From: Phenylobacterium haematophilum
Lineage (GTDB): Bacteria; Pseudomonadota; Alphaproteobacteria; Caulobacterales; Caulobacteraceae
Assembly (NCBI RefSeq): GCF_014196295.1
Contig: NZ_JACIDK010000002.1
Span: forward strand, 372,001 to 436,000
Length of the DNA: 64,000 bases
Direction of reading: 5' to 3'
Below are positions 28,646 through 37,157 of the stretch, piece after piece. The notes beneath the pieces are model-generated. The model was not told where the DNA came from. It saw only the letters and a list, made by a program, of their open reading frames with translations, and searched no databases. Made by a program: the position numbers and the translations under genes. Each line of letters begins with the position of its first letter. Positions within the stretch are counted from its first letter, which is position 1.

Positions 28646-28684
28646 TTACCCGGATAATATTGACGTCCATTTATATCCGGGTAA
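28646..28684. promoter_or_regulatory. Paired operator (two TTACCCGGATAA-type palindromes)
   Basis: TTACCCGGAT (28646-28655) and ATCCGGGTAA (28675-28684) form a perfect inverted repeat with a 19-nt spacer, and each copy extends to an imperfect 12-bp palindrome of the form TTAYCCGGRTAA. This looks like two binding sites, about 27 bp centre to centre, for a dimeric regulator. They begin right after the modB stop and end 27 bp before the phosphotransferase start. A modB terminator is a less likely reading because only AAAA, not T, follows. Confidence 0.55.
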
Positions 28685-28711
28685 AAGGGCCTCCCCAGAG
28701 GAGGACGCGCC

Positions 28712-29764
28712 ATGGCGCTCGACTTTTCCCCCCCCGTCCGCGCCGCCGTCGCCCGCGGCCTGACCGCGGCCTTCGGCGTCGCCGAACCGGATTCCATCGT
28801 GGCGCTGGGCGGCGGGCTCTCTGGCGCCGGCGTGTTCCGCATCCGCGTCGGCGGCATCGCCTACCTGCTGCGGCTGGACCAGGCGCGCGACGGTTTCCGC
28901 GATCCGCAGCGCGCCTATGCCTGCATGCGGATCGCCGCGGCCGGGCTGCTGGCCCCGCGGGTTCGCTACGCCGACGCCGAGGACGGCGTGGCGATCATGG
29001 ACTTCATCGAGGAACGGCCGCTGTCGCTGGAGTATTGCGGCACGCCCGACCAGCTGGTGGTCGAGGCGGCGCAGACCGTCCGCGCCCTGCACGCCGGCCC
29101 GCCATTTCCGCCGCTGGTTGACTATCTCGACGGGATCGACGCCCTCGTCGCCCAGTTCCAGGCGCGCGGCCTGGTAGCGCCGGCCGCCATGGCCGAGTTG
29201 CTCGACCGCTATCGCGAGCTTCGCGCACGCTACCGCACCGATCCGGCCGACCTCGTCGCCAGCCATAACGACCTCAACCCGCGCAACATCCTCTATGACG
29301 GATCGCGTCTATGGCTGGTGGACTGGGAGTCGGCGTTCCTGGCCGACCGCTATGTCGATCTCGCCTGCATCGCCAATCTCTTCGCCCGCACGCCGGCCCA
29401 GGAGGACCTGTTGCTCGCGACCTATTTCGGGGCGGCGGACGCGACCCGCCGCGCCCGGCTGCAGGTCATGCGGCAGGTGAACCACCTGTTCTACGGGCTG
29501 GTGATGGCGAACGCCGTCGGCGACCAACCACAGGCGCGGGACCTCTCTGGGCGCTCGCTCGAAGATCTGCACGAAGCGCTGACTTTGGGCGAGCCGGTGC
29601 TGGAAACCGAAGCCGGCCGGTTCGGCTACGTCAGGGCGCGGCTGGCCGCGGCGATCGAGGGTATGCGCACGCCGCAGTTCGCCGAGGCCTTGGCCCTGAT
29701 TTCCCTCTCCCTCGCGGGGGAGAGGGAAAGCTTGGATCTCCTAGTTGGGACAGCGTCCTACTGA
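28712..29764 (+). CDS. Phosphotransferase (aminoglycoside/choline kinase-like)
   Basis: 350 aa kinase-like fold. ALGGGLSGAGVFRIRVGGIAYLLRL is the nucleotide-binding lobe, SHNDLNPRNILYDG is the catalytic loop (HxDxxxxN) and LWLVDWESAF is the metal-binding DWE. The pattern is closest to choline/ethanolamine kinase or thiamine kinase-like proteins rather than true aminoglycoside resistance enzymes. An AGGAGGA ribosome binding site precedes ATG 28712 and the promoter region carries the paired operator described separately. The last 20-odd residues (ISLSLAGERESLDLLVG) are encoded by a palindromic repeat, so the native C-terminus may have been replaced. It overlaps the convergent transporter gene by 7 bp. 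Confidence 0.83.
   Translation: MALDFSPPVRAAVARGLTAAFGVAEPDSIVALGGGLSGAGVFRIRVGGIAYLLRLDQARDGFRDPQRAYACMRIAAAGLLAPRVRYADAEDGVAIMDFIEERPLSLEYCGTPDQLVVEAAQTVRALHAGPPFPPLVDYLDGIDALVAQFQARGLVAPAAMAELLDRYRELRARYRTDPADLVASHNDLNPRNILYDGSRLWLVDWESAFLADRYVDLACIANLFARTPAQEDLLLATYFGAADATRRARLQVMRQVNHLFYGLVMANAVGDQPQARDLSGRSLEDLHEALTLGEPVLETEAGRFGYVRARLAAAIEGMRTPQFAEALALISLSLAGERESLDLLVGTASY
29701..29728. repeat. CCTCTCCC-type palindrome inside the phosphotransferase 3' end
   Basis: Arms TTCCCTCTCCC (29701-29711) and GGGAGAGGGAA (29718-29728) with a 6-nt loop. This is a dispersed extragenic-type palindrome, here read through as codons at the end of the phosphotransferase gene. It may also act as a terminator between the convergent genes. 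Confidence 0.65.
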
Positions 29765-31425
29765 TCCAGCGACCGGCCGCGGGTCTCGGGCAGCAGCAGC
29801 AGGCAGACGACGACCGAGATCAGGGTGAAGGCGAACGGATACCAGAGCCCGGAATAGACATGGCCGGTCGCTGCGACGATCGCAAAGGCGGTGAACGGGG
29901 TGAAGCCGCCGACCCAGCCGGTGCCGATGTGATAGGGCAGCGACATCGCCGTGTAGCGGATGCGGGTCGGGAACAGTTCCACCAGGCAGGCGGCGATCGG
30001 TCCGTAGAGCGCGGTGGCGGCGGTCACGAAGACCAGCAGCACCAGGAACGCAGCGGGCAGATTCATCCGGTCGGGGTCGGCCTCGGATGGATAGCCGGCA
30101 TAGGCGAGGGTGGCCTTGATCTCGCCCTCGACCTTGGCCTTGGCGGCCTTGGCGGTGTTGCCGACCAGGCCGACGGCGCTGGCCGAATGGACGGTGGTCG
30201 ATCCGATCCGCACCATCGCGGGAGCGCCGGCGGCGCCGACCTCATTGTCGTAGGAGACGCCAGCCCCGGACAGCACGCTCTTGGCGATGTCGCAGGACGA
30301 CAGGAAGGCAGCCTTTCCAATGGGATCAAACTGCAGCGAGCAGTCGCTAGGGTCGGCGACCACCACCACCGGCGTGCGGGCCTGGGCCTCCGAAAGCGCC
30401 GGGTTCAGGGTCTGGGTCAGCATGTGGAATCCGGGGAAGTAGGCGGCCAGCATCAGGACCATGCCGAACAGCATCACCGGCTTGCGGCCGATCTTGTCCG
30501 ACAGCCATCCGAACAGGACGTAGCCGACCGCGCTGACCGCGGTCGCCGACAGCATCAGGAGGTTGATGGTCTCGGGCGGGACCTTCAGGAACCGTTCCAT
30601 GAAAGTCTGGACGTAGAAGAAGGCTGTGTACCAGACGGCGCCCTGGGCGAACATCACCGCCACCAGCGCCAGCAGCACGATCTTCAGGTTGCGCCATTGG
30701 CCGAACGCCTCGGCGAACGGGGCCTTGGAGGCGGTCCCCTCGGCCTTCATCTTGGCGAAGGCCGGGCTCTCGGAGAGCTTGAGGCGCATCCAGATCGAGA
30801 TCGCCAGCAGTCCGGCCGAGACCAGGAACGGGATCCGCCAGCCCCACTGATCGAAGGCTTCGGGACCGAAATAGCGCCCGACCGCCAACCGCGTGATCAG
30901 GATCACCATCAGCGCCCCGAACAGGCCGAGCGCGGCCGAGGTCTGCACCCAGCCGGTGGCCCAGCCGCGGCCGTCGGCCGGCGCGTGCTCGGCCACGTAG
31001 ATCGCCGCGCCGCCGTACTCGCCGCCGAGCGCGAAGCCCTGGACGATCCGCATCAGCACCAGCAGCGCCGGCGCCAGCAGTCCCACCTGGGCGTAGGTCG
31101 GCAGCAGGCCGATGGCGAAGGTGGCCGCGCCCATCAGCACGACGGTGACCAGGAAGGCGCCCTTGCGGCCGGCCTTGTCGCCGATCCGCCCGAACACCAA
31201 TGCGCCCAGCGGGCGGAACAGGAAGCCGGCCCCGAAAAGGGCCAGGGCGGCGATGTAGCCGGCGGTCTCCGGCAGGCCGGAGAAGAAGGTCTTGGAGATG
31301 ACGTGGGTCAGGCTGCCGAAGACGAAGAAGTCGTACCACTCGAAGGCGGTCCCCGCCGACGAAGCGGTCACCACGGTGCGCAACGACGCGGGCTTCTTGC
31401 CCGACTCCCCGGCGAGGTCCGCCAT
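29758..31425 (-). CDS. MFS transporter, metabolite:H+ symporter (MHS) family
   Basis: 555 aa, 12 predicted membrane segments. MHS signatures: GTAFEWYDFFVFGSL in TM1, FRPLGALVFGRIGDKAGRKGAFL (loop 2-3), RIVQGFALGGEYGGAAIYVAEHAP, FGWLSDKIGRKPVM and ELFPTRIRYTAMSLPYHIGTGWVGGFTPF. The family moves organic acids and betaines with protons (ShiA, ProP, KgtP). An insertion of about 100 residues (about 350-450, VVADPSDCSLQFDPIGKAAF... KAKVEGEIKATL) sits between two late membrane segments, as in some alphaproteobacterial members, and probably forms a periplasmic domain. Substrate unknown. Confidence 0.88.
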   Translation of the reverse strand: MADLAGESGKKPASLRTVVTASSAGTAFEWYDFFVFGSLTHVISKTFFSGLPETAGYIAALALFGAGFLFRPLGALVFGRIGDKAGRKGAFLVTVVLMGAATFAIGLLPTYAQVGLLAPALLVLMRIVQGFALGGEYGGAAIYVAEHAPADGRGWATGWVQTSAALGLFGALMVILITRLAVGRYFGPEAFDQWGWRIPFLVSAGLLAISIWMRLKLSESPAFAKMKAEGTASKAPFAEAFGQWRNLKIVLLALVAVMFAQGAVWYTAFFYVQTFMERFLKVPPETINLLMLSATAVSAVGYVLFGWLSDKIGRKPVMLFGMVLMLAAYFPGFHMLTQTLNPALSEAQARTPVVVVADPSDCSLQFDPIGKAAFLSSCDIAKSVLSGAGVSYDNEVGAAGAPAMVRIGSTTVHSASAVGLVGNTAKAAKAKVEGEIKATLAYAGYPSEADPDRMNLPAAFLVLLVFVTAATALYGPIAACLVELFPTRIRYTAMSLPYHIGTGWVGGFTPFTAFAIVAATGHVYSGLWYPFAFTLISVVVCLLLLPETRGRSLDQ

Positions 31426-31500
31426 CCCTTGTCTCCCCCGAAACCGACCAAGGTCTAACTCGGAGAACGGTGGTGTGGGAAGGGGCGGAGCGAAGCGTCG

Positions 31501-34197
31501 TCAGGCAACCGCGGCAGCGTCGATCGTCGTCTCGTCGGCGTCGCGTTCGGCCAGACGTGCGATTTCACTGAGCAGGGCGGCGGGTGAGATCGGTTTGCCG
31601 ACCACCCCGTCCATCCCCGCCTCCAGATAGGCCGCGCGCTGGTGCGCCAGGACGTTGGCGGTCAGGGCGACGATGGGCGTGGCCGCCACGGCGCCGCCGA
31701 TGGCCCGGATGCGCCGCGCCGCCTCCAGACCGTCGATGCCGGGCATCTGTACGTCCATGAGGATCAGGTCGAAGGCCGCCCGAGCCGCCGCCTCGACGCC
31801 CAGATAGCCGTCGGCGGCGGTTTCGACGTCGGCGCCGAGCCTTTCGAGGAGCTTGGTCGCGATCATGCGGTTGGTCGGATTGTCCTCGACCACCAGCACC
31901 CGCAGACCGTTCAGCCAATCGTCGGTGGTCTCCTCGGCTGCGACCGCGGGCTCGGACGGGGCGGCCGACACTTCCAGCCAGAACACCGAGCCGACGCCTT
32001 CGGTCGAGGCGAATCCGACCCCGCCGCCCATCATCTGGGCCAGCTTTTGGGTGATCGAAAGTCCCAGGCCCGAGCCGCCGAACTTGCGGGTCGTCGAGGC
32101 GTCGCCCTGGTCGAAGCGTTGGAATATCCGCGGCTGCACGGCCTCGGGAATGCCGACGCCGGTGTCGGCGATCTCCAGCCGCAGCATCTGGGTCACCGGG
32201 CCCGGCCTCAGACGGGCGCGGATGGTGACCTGGCCCTTCAGGGTGAACTTCACGGCGTTGCCGACCAGATTGAACAACGCCTGGCGCAGCCGCACCGGAT
32301 CGGACACCACCCAACCCACGGCCGGATCGACGTCGACGACGAGCTTCAGGTGCTTGGCCTCGGCCTGGGGCCGCAACAGCCGCGCGACGCCCTCGATCAG
32401 GGCCCGCGGGTCGACCGCCTCCGGCGCCATCTCAAGCCGTCCGGCCTCGATCTTCGAGAAGTCGATGACGTCGTTGAGCAGCTCGGCCAGCATCTGGCCG
32501 CAGGACAGCGCCTCATCGAGCATCCGCCGACCCTCGTCGGACAGGGTCTCGGCCTTCAGCAGGTGCAGCACGCCCATCACCCCGTTCATCGGCGTGCGGA
32601 TCTCGTGGCTCATATTGGCCAGGAACGCGGCCTTGGCCTCGCCGGCCGCCTGGGCGGCGCGCTGAGCGGCGATCAGGTCCAGTTCCTGGCGCTTGCGCTG
32701 GTCAAAGTCCTGAACCAGGCCGACGCCCTTCAGCCAGCGTCCCTGACGGTCGGTCGACAGGTGATGGAAGACGCGGATCCAGCGTTCCTCGCCGGTCGGA
32801 CCGATGGCGCGGGCCTCGAACGCCGCGCCGGGCGCGCGGTTGCCGTCGCGGATGTCGCGGAACGACTGGCGCACATGGTCCAGGTCGTCGGGGTGGAAGC
32901 GCGGGAACTGCAGGGTCTGGGCGTCTTCGTAGCCCCGGATGTCCTTGCCCAGCATCCGCTCGAATTCCGGGCTCGCCCAGAAGGTTTTCTGGACGTGGTC
33001 GATCTCGTAGACGCCGGCGTCGGCGGCGGTCAGGGCGAGCTTCAGGCGCCGGGCGTTGACCTCGGCCTCGCGCCGCGCCTGGGTCAGCGGAGTGACGTCG
33101 TCGACATAGCAGACCACGCCCTGCACCCGGCCCTTGGCGTCGCGCCAGGGACGCGCCTGCCAACGCACCCATCGGCGCACGTCGTCGATGTCGTTGATGC
33201 GGTCCTCGTTGCGGGCGACGATCTCGCCGTCCAGCGCGCGCTGCATGGCGTTGACCAGCCGCTTGGGCGCCCGCGGGAAGCTCTGGGCCAGGGTCAGGCC
33301 GATCTGTTCCTTGTCCTGGCGGGTGAACATCTGCCGCCAGGCGCCGCTCATCACCAGATAGCGCAGCCGCCGGTCGAACATCGCCACGGCGAACGGCGCG
33401 CCTTCCACCAGCTGCAGCATCTGCTGCTTGCCGCGCACCGCCCCGTCGCGAGCCTGCACCAACTCGGTGATGTCCTGCATCACCCCGCGAAGGGCGTACT
33501 CGCCGCCCGGCCGCGCCTCGGTGCGGAAGGTGTTGCGCCAGTGCGTCCAGCCGCCGGTCTTGTCCTTCAGCCGGTGCTCGAGCGATCCACCCTTGCCGTA
33601 GAGGATGCCCTCCATGACCGCGGTGCGGACGACCAGGGCGTCGTCGGGATGCAGCACCGCCCCGACCTTGTCGATGTCGTCGATCTCGTCGTCGCGATAG
33701 CCGGTCAGGTTGAGGATGTCCTGCGACCACTCGATGCGGTCGTCGCCCGGTTCGTAGGACCAGGTGCCGATGCCGGCCGCCTGCGAGAGCAGCTGTCCGG
33801 TGCGTTCGGCGGCGACCAGCCGCGCGTCCAGCTCGCGCTCGCGCGTGGCGTTGCGGACCACCCCGATCATCTCGCCGTTGGGGAGCAGCTGGGCGCGGCC
33901 CTCGAACCAGCGCCAGCCGCCGTCCTTGGCGCGGATGCGCGAGGCGTGGTCGCTGTAGCCTTGGTCCCTCAGGCGCTGAAGGTGCGACTCGATGCTGGCT
34001 TCTTCGCCCGGATGGATGAAGTCGCGGGCGTACTGGCCCACGACCTCAGCCTCCGTCCAGCCGGTCTCCCGCTCGAAGGTCGGATTGACCAGCTTGAACC
34101 GCTTGTCCGCGCCGATGACGAACATCACCTCGCGGCTGTTCTCGAACAGCCACTCGACGATCGCCTTCGATTCCTGCGGTGTCCGCCTTGCGGCCAT
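31501..34197 (-). CDS. Hybrid sensor histidine kinase with four PAS domains and receiver
   Basis: 898 aa, no membrane segment, so a cytoplasmic sensor. PAS domains at about 12-125, 135-250, 258-375 and 385-505 (each ends in a PAC-like stretch such as VVRNATRERELD, VMQDITELVQAR, YVDDVTPLTQAR, LVQDFDQRK). The HisKA box is AFLANMSHEIRTPMNGVMG (H531), and the ATPase has NAVKFT, DTGVGIP and GGSGLGLSI. The C-terminal receiver (about 765-885) has VVEDNPTNR and the phospho-acceptor in LILMDVQMPG (D815). No output regulator is adjacent; it probably feeds a phosphotransferase relay. Signal unknown. Confidence 0.92.
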   Translation of the reverse strand: MAARRTPQESKAIVEWLFENSREVMFVIGADKRFKLVNPTFERETGWTEAEVVGQYARDFIHPGEEASIESHLQRLRDQGYSDHASRIRAKDGGWRWFEGRAQLLPNGEMIGVVRNATRERELDARLVAAERTGQLLSQAAGIGTWSYEPGDDRIEWSQDILNLTGYRDDEIDDIDKVGAVLHPDDALVVRTAVMEGILYGKGGSLEHRLKDKTGGWTHWRNTFRTEARPGGEYALRGVMQDITELVQARDGAVRGKQQMLQLVEGAPFAVAMFDRRLRYLVMSGAWRQMFTRQDKEQIGLTLAQSFPRAPKRLVNAMQRALDGEIVARNEDRINDIDDVRRWVRWQARPWRDAKGRVQGVVCYVDDVTPLTQARREAEVNARRLKLALTAADAGVYEIDHVQKTFWASPEFERMLGKDIRGYEDAQTLQFPRFHPDDLDHVRQSFRDIRDGNRAPGAAFEARAIGPTGEERWIRVFHHLSTDRQGRWLKGVGLVQDFDQRKRQELDLIAAQRAAQAAGEAKAAFLANMSHEIRTPMNGVMGVLHLLKAETLSDEGRRMLDEALSCGQMLAELLNDVIDFSKIEAGRLEMAPEAVDPRALIEGVARLLRPQAEAKHLKLVVDVDPAVGWVVSDPVRLRQALFNLVGNAVKFTLKGQVTIRARLRPGPVTQMLRLEIADTGVGIPEAVQPRIFQRFDQGDASTTRKFGGSGLGLSITQKLAQMMGGGVGFASTEGVGSVFWLEVSAAPSEPAVAAEETTDDWLNGLRVLVVEDNPTNRMIATKLLERLGADVETAADGYLGVEAAARAAFDLILMDVQMPGIDGLEAARRIRAIGGAVAATPIVALTANVLAHQRAAYLEAGMDGVVGKPISPAALLSEIARLAERDADETTIDAAAVA

Positions 34198-34307
34198 CGC
34201 CCCCGCCCCTTTGTTCAGCGGGCAAGGTAACGCGGGTCGGTAAACGTAACGTTTGGACCCGCATTTTTCTAACGCATCGGTTGTGGATCAAAACTCCGAC
34301 GCGAGTT

Positions 34308-35498
34308 CTAGAAGGCGTTTTCGCCGGTGATGGCGCGGCCGAGGATCAGCGCGTGGACGTCGTGCGCGCCTTCATAGGTGTTCACGGTCTCCAGGTTCGC
34401 GGCATGGCGCATGACGTGATAGTCGCCGGAAATCCCGTTGCCGCCGTGGATGTCGCGCGCCTCGCGGGCGATGGCCAGTGCCTTGCCGCAGTTGTTGCGC
34501 TTCATCAGGCTGATGGCTTCCGGCACCCAGGCGCCCTGGTCGAGCAGGCGGCCGAGCGCCAGCGCGCCCTCGAAGCCCAGCGCGATCTCGGTCTGCATGT
34601 CGGCCAGCTTCTTCTGGACCAGTTGGCGGGCGGCCAGCGGCTTGCCGAACACCTTGCGGGTCAGGGTGTATTCGCGGCTGGCGTGAAGGCAGAATTCGGC
34701 GGCGCCCATCGCGCCCCAGCTGATGCCGTAGCGGGCCTTGTTGAGGCACGAGAACGGCCCGCGCAGGCCGGTCACGTTCGGCAGCATCTGGTTCTCGGGC
34801 ACGAACACGTCGGCGAGCGCGATCTCGCCGGTGATCGAGGCGCGCAAGCTGAGCTTGTTCTCGATCTTCGGGGTGGTCAGGCCTTCCGAGCCGCGGTCGA
34901 CCAGGAAGCCGCGGATCACGCCGTCCAGCTTGGCCCACACCAGGCAGACGTCGCTGATCGGGGCGTTGGTGATCCACATCTTGGCGCCGTTCAGCACGTA
35001 GCCGCCATCGACTTGTCTGGCGACGGTGCGCATCGAGGCCGGGTCCGAGCCGCCGTCGGCCTCGGTCAGGCCGAAGCAGCCGACGATCTCGCCGCGGGCC
35101 ATGCCGGGCAGGTACTTCATCTTCTGCTCTTCCGAGCCGAAGGCGTAGATCGGGTACATGACCAGCGAGGACTGCACGCTCATCGCCGAGCGGTAGCCGC
35201 TGTCGATCGACTCGATCTCACGCGCGATCAGGCCGTAGGCCACGTGGCTGACGCCGGCCCCGCCGTACTGCTCGGGCAGGGTCGCGCCGAGGAAGCCGAG
35301 GGCGCCCATCTCGGTCATGATCTCGCGATCGAAGCGCTCATTGGCGTATGCCGAGACGACTCGCGGCAGCAGCTTTTCGCGGGCGTAGGCGCGGGCGCTC
35401 TCCCACACCATCCGCTCCTCCTCGGTGAGGCGCGAGGCCAGGTCCAGCGGATCTTCCCAGTTGAAGGTCTTCTGCTGGTCGCCGGTGTCGAGGGCCAT
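34308..35498 (-). CDS. Acyl-CoA dehydrogenase, glutaryl-CoA dehydrogenase type
   Basis: 396 aa from ATG 35498 (MALDTGDQQ), preceded by GGGAGA at good spacing; an upstream in-frame ATG is less well placed. FAD-dependent: [17 protein letters not shown] and [19 protein letters not shown] bind flavin. [20 protein letters not shown] carries the arginine that binds the glutarate carboxylate, and the catalytic glutamate is in [23 protein letters not shown]. Together they indicate glutaryl-CoA dehydrogenase, which oxidises and decarboxylates glutaryl-CoA to crotonyl-CoA in lysine/tryptophan breakdown. The enoyl-CoA hydratase gene just upstream could take the next step. Confidence 0.92.
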   Translation of the reverse strand: MALDTGDQQKTFNWEDPLDLASRLTEEERMVWESARAYAREKLLPRVVSAYANERFDREIMTEMGALGFLGATLPEQYGGAGVSHVAYGLIAREIESIDSGYRSAMSVQSSLVMYPIYAFGSEEQKMKYLPGMARGEIVGCFGLTEADGGSDPASMRTVARQVDGGYVLNGAKMWITNAPISDVCLVWAKLDGVIRGFLVDRGSEGLTTPKIENKLSLRASITGEIALADVFVPENQMLPNVTGLRGPFSCLNKARYGISWGAMGAAEFCLHASREYTLTRKVFGKPLAARQLVQKKLADMQTEIALGFEGALALGRLLDQGAWVPEAISLMKRNNCGKALAIAREARDIHGGNGISGDYHVMRHAANLETVNTYEGAHDVHALILGRAITGENAF

Positions 35499-35544
35499 GG
35501 CGCGGTCTCCCAATGGAACTGTATGCGCGCCTTATGACCTCATT

Positions 35545-36342
35545 TTACGTGCCCGTGTAGACGCCTTTGCGCTTCTCGCGGAATGACGCAGCCGACTCCT
35601 TGACGTCGTTCACGGCGCGGCGGGCGTGGGCCAGGCCGACGGACTCGTACTTCACGGCGCTGATGAAGTCGGACTCCATGTTGGTCTGCAGCACGCGCTT
35701 GGCCATCCGGATGGCCAGCGGCGGCCACTGGGCCATCTGTTCGCCGTAGGCCACTGCGTCGTCCAGCAGAGTGTCGTGGTCGGTCAGGCGGTTGAGCAGG
35801 CCGAGCTTCAGCGCCTCCTCGGCCAGCACCATGCGGCTGGTGAAGATCAGATCGGCGGCGCTCGCATAGCCGACGATCCGCGGCAGCAGGAACGACAGGC
35901 CGGAGTCCGGCGAGATCGCCCGCTCGACGAAGGTGGTCTTAAAGCGCGAATGCTCGGAGCCGATACGCACGTCGCAGGCCAGCGCCCAGGCCATTCCGGC
36001 GCCGGCGCAGACGCCGTTGATCGCCCCGATGAGCGGCTTGTCGAAGTCGTGCAGCAGGCGCGCCCAGCGCCCCATCCAGGCCTCTTCGTCGAGGCGCTCG
36101 CTCTGCGGCGGCGGGCCGTCGCGCTCGGGCGCAGGGCCGGTCAGGTCGGCGCCGGAACAGAATCCGCGACCGGCTCCCGTCAGCACCAGGGCGCGGACAG
36201 CGTCGTCGTCACGCGCCGCGATCAGCCCGGCCTCCAGGTCGCGGCGTAACTCGGCGGAGATGGCGTTGAGCTTCTCGGGACGATTCAGGGTCAGCACCCC
36301 GACCTGACCGCGGGTCTCGTAGGTGATGGTCTCGTAGGTCAT
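35545..36342 (-). CDS. Enoyl-CoA hydratase/isomerase family protein
   Basis: 265 aa from ATG 36342 (MTYETITYETRGQVGVLTLNRPEKLNAIS), preceded by GGAGGG. Crotonase fold: LVLTGAGRGFCSGADLTG (oxyanion hole), KPLIGAINGVCAGAGMAWALACDVRIG (second oxyanion hole and acid/base region), FVERAISPDSGLSFLLPRIVG. The Glu of the typical hydratase pair is not clearly conserved at GAGMAWA, and the SPDSGLSFLLPR motif is common in PaaG-like isomerases, so isomerase is as likely as hydratase. It lies 46 bp upstream of the glutaryl-CoA dehydrogenase gene on the same strand and probably forms an operon with it. Confidence 0.9.
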   Translation of the reverse strand: MTYETITYETRGQVGVLTLNRPEKLNAISAELRRDLEAGLIAARDDDAVRALVLTGAGRGFCSGADLTGPAPERDGPPPQSERLDEEAWMGRWARLLHDFDKPLIGAINGVCAGAGMAWALACDVRIGSEHSRFKTTFVERAISPDSGLSFLLPRIVGYASAADLIFTSRMVLAEEALKLGLLNRLTDHDTLLDDAVAYGEQMAQWPPLAIRMAKRVLQTNMESDFISAVKYESVGLAHARRAVNDVKESAASFREKRKGVYTGT

Positions 36343-36386
36343 GGCGCCCTCCCGTTCGCGAAGGTCCGCGCCGCCGTTGTTCGCGG

Positions 36387-37070
36387 CTAGACCTCGGCCC
36401 ACATGCGCAGCAGGTTGTGATAGGTCCCGGTCAGCGACACAAGCTCCGGCGCGCCGGCGCCGACCTTCAGCGACAGCTGCTGGATCGCGATATCCATCTG
36501 GAACAGCAAAGCGCGGCGGGCGTCGTCGCGGATCATGCTCTGGATCCAGAAGAAGCTCGAGGTCCGCGCCCCGCGCGTCACCGGCGTGACCTGATGCAGG
36601 CTGGAAGCCGGATAGAGGATAAGGTCGCCGGCCGGCAGCTTCACCTCGTGGACGCCGTAGGTGTCCTCGACCAGCAGTTCGCCGCCGTCATAGTCCTCGG
36701 GCTCGGTCAGGAAGAGGGTGGCCGACAGGTCGCTGCGGATCCGCACGCTCCCATCGCGGCTCTGGCGAATCGAGTTGTCGATGTGGGTGGCGAAGGTCTG
36801 GCCGCCGCCATAGCGGTTGAACAGCGGCGGGAACACCGTCTGGGGCAGGGCGGCGGTCACGAACAGCGGGCTGTGCGACAGGGCGTCGAGTATCTTTCCG
36901 CCGGCGAAGCGGGCGGCGGCCGAGCCTTCCGGCAGCTGTTCGTTGCGCTTGGCCAGGGCCGACTGCGTGCCCGATGTGGCGTTGCCGTCGATCCAGTCGG
37001 CGGCGTCGATCGCCGCGCGCAGCTCGGCCACCTGCGCCTTGGTCAGCACCTCGGGGATATGCAGCATCAT
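36387..37070 (-). CDS. piuC: Fe(II)/2-oxoglutarate-dependent PKHD-type hydroxylase
   Basis: 227 aa from ATG 37070 ([18 protein letters not shown], the conserved family start). The 2OG-oxygenase facial triad is visible: [14 protein letters not shown] (HxD) and [25 protein letters not shown] (distal His and 2OG-binding Arg). PiuC/YbiX proteins are recurrently encoded beside siderophore receptors, and this one follows a TonB-dependent receptor gene. Their substrate is not established; a role in iron acquisition is inferred from context. A terminator separates the two genes, but the Fur box upstream of the receptor could still affect it by readthrough. Confidence 0.9.
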   Translation of the reverse strand: MMLHIPEVLTKAQVAELRAAIDAADWIDGNATSGTQSALAKRNEQLPEGSAAARFAGGKILDALSHSPLFVTAALPQTVFPPLFNRYGGGQTFATHIDNSIRQSRDGSVRIRSDLSATLFLTEPEDYDGGELLVEDTYGVHEVKLPAGDLILYPASSLHQVTPVTRGARTSSFFWIQSMIRDDARRALLFQMDIAIQQLSLKVGAGAPELVSLTGTYHNLLRMWAEV

Positions 37071-37107
37071 CGCGCGGGACCTTAGTTCGGGTTTTTCGAA
37101 AGACAAA

Positions 37108-37135
37108 AGGCCCCGCCCGGGAAGGGGCAGGGCCT
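37108..37135 (-). terminator. Terminator after the TonB-dependent receptor gene
   Basis: AGGCCC (37108-37113) pairs with GGGCCT (37130-37135), then GCCC with GGGC after one mismatch; on the minus strand TTTTGTC follows. It lies 23 bp beyond the receptor stop. Confidence 0.75.
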
Positions 37136-37157
37136 GATCGTCCGCTCGCCGAGCAGC

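Noticed and set aside
29311..34230. Very long plus-strand open frames (about 715 and 862 codons) opposite the MHS transporter and hybrid kinase genes
   Set aside because: They are antisense shadows of high-GC coding sequence; the minus-strand proteins have full family motifs and the plus-strand translations are Arg/Gly/Ala/His-rich with no domain.
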